8,386 bases of DNA from an uncultured Collinsella sp. (lineage in GTDB: Bacteria; Actinomycetota; Coriobacteriia; Coriobacteriales; Coriobacteriaceae): assembly GCA_900549275.1 (NCBI GenBank), contig URNU01000044.1:1-8386 (forward strand). Reading direction: 5' to 3'. Positions 5,483 to 8,386 of this stretch are shown here, one piece after another. The stretch's first letter is position 1, and each line of letters opens with the position of its first letter. Both the position numbers and the translations under genes were made by a program. The notes under the pieces were generated by a model. That model saw nothing but the letters and a program-made list of their open reading frames with translations, was not told the DNA's origin and searched no databases.

Positions 5483-6625
5483 GTGGTTAAGGCACTCAAG
5501 ATTGAGATATTCGTGCTATGCATGATTGTTCTTATCGGGCTCGCCGTGCGAAGTCGTCGCTCCTTGTTCTCGAGCACCCAGCAGCTATTGTTTAGCATGC
5601 TTGGCTACACCTCTGCCGCGTACATATTATTCGATATGATCTGGACGCTTTCGGACGGTGTGGACGGCACGTTGGGCATTGCTGCCAACTGGATTTCTAA
5701 CGCGGTTTCGTTTTCGCTCTTTGCCGTCGCGTGTCTCATTTGGTTTATCTATTCCGAGACGGTGCAGGGTTCTCGCCTTTTGACCTCGCGCTATAGGGTG
5801 GTGCTTGTAGCGTTGCCTACGGCTCTGGTGGTCGTGCTGGCGTTTACCAGTTACTGGACGCACGCCCTGTTCTATATCGATTCGCAGGGTGTGTATCGTC
5901 GCGGCTTTGCCTATATGATCCAGCCCATCGTCAGCTACTGTTACGTCATTCATACGTCCCTGCATGCGTTTGTGCAATCTCGCAGGGTCGAGAGTCTGCA
6001 GACGAAGGCCATCTATCGAACCTTGGCATTTTTCGCCATTCCGGCCCTGGTGGGCGGTACCTTTCAGGTCGTATACTCGGTGCCCGGCCTTTGTGTCGGC
6101 ATAATGATTAGCATGTTGCTGCTCTATATCATCTACCAGGAGCAGCTCATCTCGACCGACCCGTTGACTGGCCTCAACAATCGCAACCGTTTTGAGACCT
6201 ATATGCTGTCGCTCTTCTCAAATGTTGATCAGGCCGAAGATGTATATCTGCTTATGATGGACGCTGACGGCTTTAAGCAGATTAACGATCGCTATGGACA
6301 TGTTGAGGGCGACCATGCGCTTCAGGTCATCTCCGCTGCGCTCAAAGAAGTCTGCTCGGCGTCTAGTGGCTTTATCGCACGTTATGGCGGCGATGAGTTC
6401 GTGGCGCTTCAAAAGGCGACGGCGGAGCAGGATATCATGCATCTGTGCACGACAATCAACGACGAGCTCGCGCGCGCCGAGGTTCCGTATCTGTTGCGGA
6501 TGTCCATCGGCTACGCACGTGTTGGTGATGGCGTTGATACCTGGCAAGACTTGCTTCGCACTGCCGACGCGGAGCTCTACCGCGTCAAGGCCGAGAAAAA
6601 GAAAGCCGGCGTCCAGATTCGCTAG
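5483..6625 (+). CDS. Multi-pass membrane diguanylate cyclase (GGDEF domain)
   Basis: This 380-residue protein should make cyclic di-GMP from two GTP at the inner face of the membrane. The N-terminal half (residues 3-222) has about seven hydrophobic segments with short loops, an integral membrane sensor of no family I can name. The C-terminal GGDEF domain begins at DPLTGLNNRNRF (226-237), has the metal/GTP region DADGFKQIND (260-269) and an intact GGDEF loop at 302-306. The usual inhibitory RxxD site is missing: at positions 9 and 6 residues before the GGDEF loop there are Ala and Gly in place of Arg and Asp. The GTG at 5483 is chosen over the open upstream frame (from 5324) because GAGGGG lies at 5467-5472, the protein then begins just before its first helix, and the upstream part covers hairpins and a promoter. 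It is monocistronic, ended by the terminator at 6628-6669. Confidence 0.88.
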   Translation: MVKALKIEIFVLCMIVLIGLAVRSRRSLFSSTQQLLFSMLGYTSAAYILFDMIWTLSDGVDGTLGIAANWISNAVSFSLFAVACLIWFIYSETVQGSRLLTSRYRVVLVALPTALVVVLAFTSYWTHALFYIDSQGVYRRGFAYMIQPIVSYCYVIHTSLHAFVQSRRVESLQTKAIYRTLAFFAIPALVGGTFQVVYSVPGLCVGIMISMLLLYIIYQEQLISTDPLTGLNNRNRFETYMLSLFSNVDQAEDVYLLMMDADGFKQINDRYGHVEGDHALQVISAALKEVCSASSGFIARYGGDEFVALQKATAEQDIMHLCTTINDELARAEVPYLLRMSIGYARVGDGVDTWQDLLRTADAELYRVKAEKKKAGVQIR

Positions 6626-6627
6626 AA

Positions 6628-6669
6628 AAAAGGGGCGCACGACCGTTGTGATAGTCGTGCGCCCCTTTT
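6628..6669. terminator. Strong bidirectional intrinsic terminator
   Basis: AAAAGGGGCGCACGAC (6628-6643) pairs perfectly over 16 bp with GTCGTGCGCCCCTTTT (6654-6669) around a 10-nt loop. It begins 2 nt after the GGDEF stop codon. The plus strand ends in TTTT. The minus strand, reading from the convergent EamA gene, ends in six T (complement of 6626-6631). It can therefore stop transcription from both sides. Confidence 0.9.
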
Positions 6670-6797
6670 GCGTTTGCAGGGGCCTCTGGCCATAATGCCC
6701 AGGCGCGTTGCGGCAAGACGGGCGTCTGCCGCCGCGACTCGGTACGAAATCTACGAGAACCAGTGCACCCCATTAAGCTAAAGTGTGCGAACACCCT
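6670..6797. other. Non-coding convergent spacer with one bulged hairpin
   Basis: No gene is supported between the two convergent units. Left arm GCGGCAAGACG (6710-6720) pairs with CGTCTGCCGC (6723-6732) with one bulged A; a usable loop would open the innermost pairs. The rest, including a stretch around 6763-6797, shows no start codon with a ribosome binding site and no recognised RNA. Confidence 0.4.
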
Positions 6798-6831
6798 CCC
6801 TAAAAAGGTGAGCTCGCTAGGCCTTTTTGGG
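6798..6831 (-). terminator. Possible terminator overlapping the EamA gene stop
   Basis: On the minus strand CCC-AAAAAGG (complement of 6822-6831) pairs with CCTTTTT-A-GGG (complement of 6798-6808) with one bulge. The EamA stop codon is in the loop. If only the inner seven pairs form, the five T are in the stem and not after it, so it is a weak intrinsic terminator at best. The stronger one at 6628-6669 lies further along. Confidence 0.35.
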
Positions 6832-7752
6832 CCTGTTGACGATGATGATGCCGCTGCAGACCAAGAGCAGGGCAACAAGTACGGTAACGGGGCTCGTGCC
6901 AGCGCCCTCGCCGAGCAGCAGTGCGCTCAACAGCACGCCAAAGACCGGGTTCATAAAGCCAAAGACCGACACGCGGCTGACGGGGTTGACGGCGAGCAGG
7001 CGGGACCACAGCGAGTACGCGACGGCGGAAATGAGTGCCATATAAATGATGAGCGCGATGGCGGGGGCGATTTCGGTGGGGGACAACGTGCCGCCCATCA
7101 AAAACCCGATGGCGGTAAGGACCACGCCACCGACTAAAAACTGCCAGCCGGCGAGCAAGACGCCGTCATGCTCGCGCGAGAAGATGCCAATGAGGCAGGT
7201 CGACAGGGCGCCCGCAACAGTGGAAGCCAAGATAAATCCCTCGCCGTCGAGCGTAAAGCCAAAGGTGCCATCCGCGCCCGAAAGGTTGACGAGCGCGACG
7301 CCGGCAAAGCCCAGCACACAGCCAAGCACCTTGGGCGTATTGAGCCTCTCGGTGTGAAATGCCAAGGCGGCAAAGAGGATTGCGAGGAAGTTGGCGCTGG
7401 CCTCGATGATGGAACTCGACATGGCGCTGGCGCGCGAGAGTCCTAGGTAGAAAAAGAAGTACTGCCCGATAGTCTGGAAGAGTGACAAGACAAAGATGGG
7501 CTTGATGTCACGAGCCTGCGGAATGAGGGGGCGGCGTTGGGCCGCACTCATCCCAACGATAACCAGGGCGCCGGCAAGCGTGAAGCGCAAGCCCGCAAAG
7601 AGCAGCTGTGAGGCGCTATCGTGCGCGGGGATGCCAAAGAGCCCGTAACCGATCTTGATGCAGGGGAAAGCCGACCCCCAGAGCGCACAGCAGACGAGGC
7701 AGCCCAGGATGAGTCCGGGTAGGGTGGCGAGATACGGCTTGCGGCTTTCCAT
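6817..7752 (-). CDS. EamA/DMT-family transporter
   Basis: This 311-residue membrane protein has about ten hydrophobic helices in two EamA repeats, typical of the drug/metabolite transporter superfamily (RhaT/YdcZ-like and amino acid exporters). Repeat 1 begins with CALWGSAFPCIKIGYGLFG (residues about 18-36) and includes SSSIIEASANFLAILFAAL with its helix-bound Glu. Repeat 2 starts near residue 170 (GFILASTVAGALSTCLIG) and ends with FGFMNPVFGVLLSALLLGE. Members export amino acids, metabolites or drugs, and the substrate cannot be read from sequence. The ATG at 7752 is chosen because AGGAAGGA (complement of 7757-7764) lies 4 nt upstream; an upstream in-frame start at 7794 would sit inside a terminator stem. 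It lies downstream of purL, separated by that terminator. Transcription may come from the -10 box at 7831-7836 or from read-through. Confidence 0.85.
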   Translation of the reverse strand: MESRKPYLATLPGLILGCLVCCALWGSAFPCIKIGYGLFGIPAHDSASQLLFAGLRFTLAGALVIVGMSAAQRRPLIPQARDIKPIFVLSLFQTIGQYFFFYLGLSRASAMSSSIIEASANFLAILFAALAFHTERLNTPKVLGCVLGFAGVALVNLSGADGTFGFTLDGEGFILASTVAGALSTCLIGIFSREHDGVLLAGWQFLVGGVVLTAIGFLMGGTLSPTEIAPAIALIIYMALISAVAYSLWSRLLAVNPVSRVSVFGFMNPVFGVLLSALLLGEGAGTSPVTVLVALLLVCSGIIIVNRPKKA

Positions 7753-7756
7753 GATG

Positions 7757-7764
7757 TCCTTCCT
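7757..7764 (-). promoter_or_regulatory. Ribosome binding site of the EamA transporter gene
   Basis: The minus strand reads AGGAAGGA 4 nt before the ATG at 7752. It decides against the longer open frame starting at 7794 and lies only 13 nt beyond the T tract of the preceding terminator. Confidence 0.65.
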
Positions 7765-7777
7765 GTATGCGCGAAGC

Positions 7778-7814
7778 AAAAAAGAACCCGCCACCGGGCG
7801 TGCCGGTGGCGGGT
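7778..7814 (-). terminator. Intrinsic terminator between purL and the EamA gene
   Basis: ACCCGCCACCGG (7786-7797) and CCGGTGGCGGGT (7803-7814) form a perfect 12-bp GC-rich stem with a 5-nt loop. On the minus strand it is followed by TC and six T (complement of 7778-7783). It ends transcription coming from purL, whose stop is at 7852-7854, and lies in the leader of the EamA gene. Confidence 0.9.
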
Positions 7815-7841
7815 GTTGTTACCCGAGGGGATTGTACCCGA
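7811..7841. repeat. Imperfect tandem repeat between purL stop and terminator
   Basis: GGGTGTTGTTACCCGA (7811-7826) is followed directly by GGGGATTGTACCCGA (7827-7841); they agree at 13 of 16 aligned positions with one gap. The second copy contains the -10 box of the minus strand and the first overlaps the terminator's outer arm. It may be chance or a regulator site. Confidence 0.35.
7831..7836 (-). promoter_or_regulatory. Candidate -10 box for the EamA transporter gene
   Basis: The minus strand reads TACAAT, five of six consensus matches, 78 nt before the EamA start. The -35 at 17-nt spacing (TCGCCT) is poor and would overlap the purL stop codon. Transcription starting near 7824 would run straight into the terminator at 7814-7778. 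Confidence 0.4.
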
Positions 7842-7851
7842 TGGGAAAGGT

Positions 7852-8386
7852 TTAGGCGAAGTAGGCTACGCCGCTCTCAAAGATCGGCATGAACTTATCG
7901 CCGGGGACATGCTCGGGCACGTTGCGGTACAGGTTGTCGCCGCGGCGCTCGGCATGGCCCATCTTGCCCAGGACGCGGCCGTCGGGGCTCGTGATGCCCT
8001 CGATGGCGAGTGCGGAGCCATTGGGGTTGACAGAGAGATCCATGCTGGGCTTGCCGTCCTCGTCCACGTACTGCGTGGCGACCTGGCCGTTGGCGATGAG
8101 CTGGGCAAGCACTTCATCGTTGGCGACAAAGCGGCCCTCGCCGTGGCTGATGGCGACGGTGTAGGGGTCGTCCAGGCTGCACTGCGACAGCCAGGGGGAC
8201 AGGTTGGACGAGATACGGGTGCGCACCAGACGGCTCTGGTGGCGACCGATGGTGTTGAACGTCAACGTGGGCGCATCGGGCGTGGCGTCGACGATGTCGC
8301 CGTAGGGCGCCAGGCCGAGCTTGACCAGGGCCTGGAAGCCGTTGCAGATGCCCAGCATCAGGCCGTCGCGGGCCTTGAGCAGGTCA
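7852..8386 (-). CDS. purL: Phosphoribosylformylglycinamidine synthase, C-terminal glutaminase domain, 5' truncated
   Basis: The frame is open from the window edge (first whole codon at 8385) to the TAA at 7852-7854, giving 177 residues of the C-terminal class I glutamine amidotransferase domain. PurL makes FGAM from FGAR, glutamine and ATP in purine synthesis; this domain releases ammonia from glutamine. The nucleophile Cys is visible in LGICNGFQ (codon at 8344-8346), and catalytic His and Glu are in SHGEGRF. VNPNGS and GKMGHAER follow in family order. The ending NLYRNVPEHVPGDKFMPIFESGVAYF resembles the long single-chain PurL of clostridia and related Gram-positives and not the proteobacterial MPHPER form. 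Most of the protein is beyond the window, so the upstream start and synthase domains cannot be described. A strong terminator follows the stop. Confidence 0.93.
   Translation of the reverse strand, partial: DLLKARDGLMLGICNGFQALVKLGLAPYGDIVDATPDAPTLTFNTIGRHQSRLVRTRISSNLSPWLSQCSLDDPYTVAISHGEGRFVANDEVLAQLIANGQVATQYVDEDGKPSMDLSVNPNGSALAIEGITSPDGRVLGKMGHAERRGDNLYRNVPEHVPGDKFMPIFESGVAYFA

Noticed and set aside
6763..6797. Sequence resembling an insertion-sequence end (a GTGTTCGCACACTTT-like stretch on the minus strand)
   Set aside because: No transposase, matching second inverted repeat or target duplication is visible, and I cannot confirm the resemblance without a search.
6585..6878. Minus-strand open frame of 97 codons across the GGDEF/EamA spacer
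   Set aside because: It spans a terminator and parts of both neighbouring genes and has no credible start signal or recognisable protein.

Overview
The window is GC-rich and gene-dense, with short leaders and frequent overlaps of stop and start codons. It has a clade II-type (clostridial/actinobacterial form) PurL end and a ferredoxin-fused EtfA typical of anaerobes. Together these suggest an anaerobic, high-GC Gram-positive bacterium, most likely a gut Coriobacteriia member such as Collinsella. That assignment is inference from gene style; no rRNA or other taxonomic marker is present.

Region 1 (1-2180, + strand) is a tight redox operon: the end of a probable FAD-linked 2-hydroxyacid dehydrogenase, then EtfB, then an EtfA carrying an N-terminal two-cluster ferredoxin domain. 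EtfB has the DGDTAQIGP flavin motif of electron-bifurcating ETFs. The set resembles the lactate dehydrogenase/ETF systems that couple NAD+ and ferredoxin chemistry. Region 2 (2177-2989, - strand) is an HD-domain phosphohydrolase of unknown substrate. It converges on etfA so closely that the two stop codons share one CTAG.

Region 3 (3127-4132, + strand) is an overlapping azlC-azlD pair, a branched-chain amino acid exporter type. Region 4 (4274-5296, + strand) is a KdgT-type 2-keto-3-deoxygluconate permease preceded by a strong dyad that could be an operator. Region 5 (5297-5482) is a 186-nt hairpin-rich gap with an extended -10 promoter leading into a multi-pass membrane diguanylate cyclase (5483-6625). 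A long bidirectional terminator closes that gene.

Region 6 (6817-8386, - strand) holds an EamA/DMT transporter and, upstream of it, the C-terminal glutamine-amidotransferase part of PurL, which runs off the window edge. A strong intrinsic terminator sits between them, just ahead of the EamA ribosome binding site. A TACAAT -10 box lies on the far side of that terminator, so the EamA leader is attenuator-like.

No tRNA, rRNA, CRISPR array or intact mobile element was seen. The most notable items are the probable bifurcating ETF operon, the I-site-less membrane GGDEF protein, the kdgT dyad and the terminator-in-leader layout before the EamA gene. I did not find convincing evidence of a wholly new multi-gene system.
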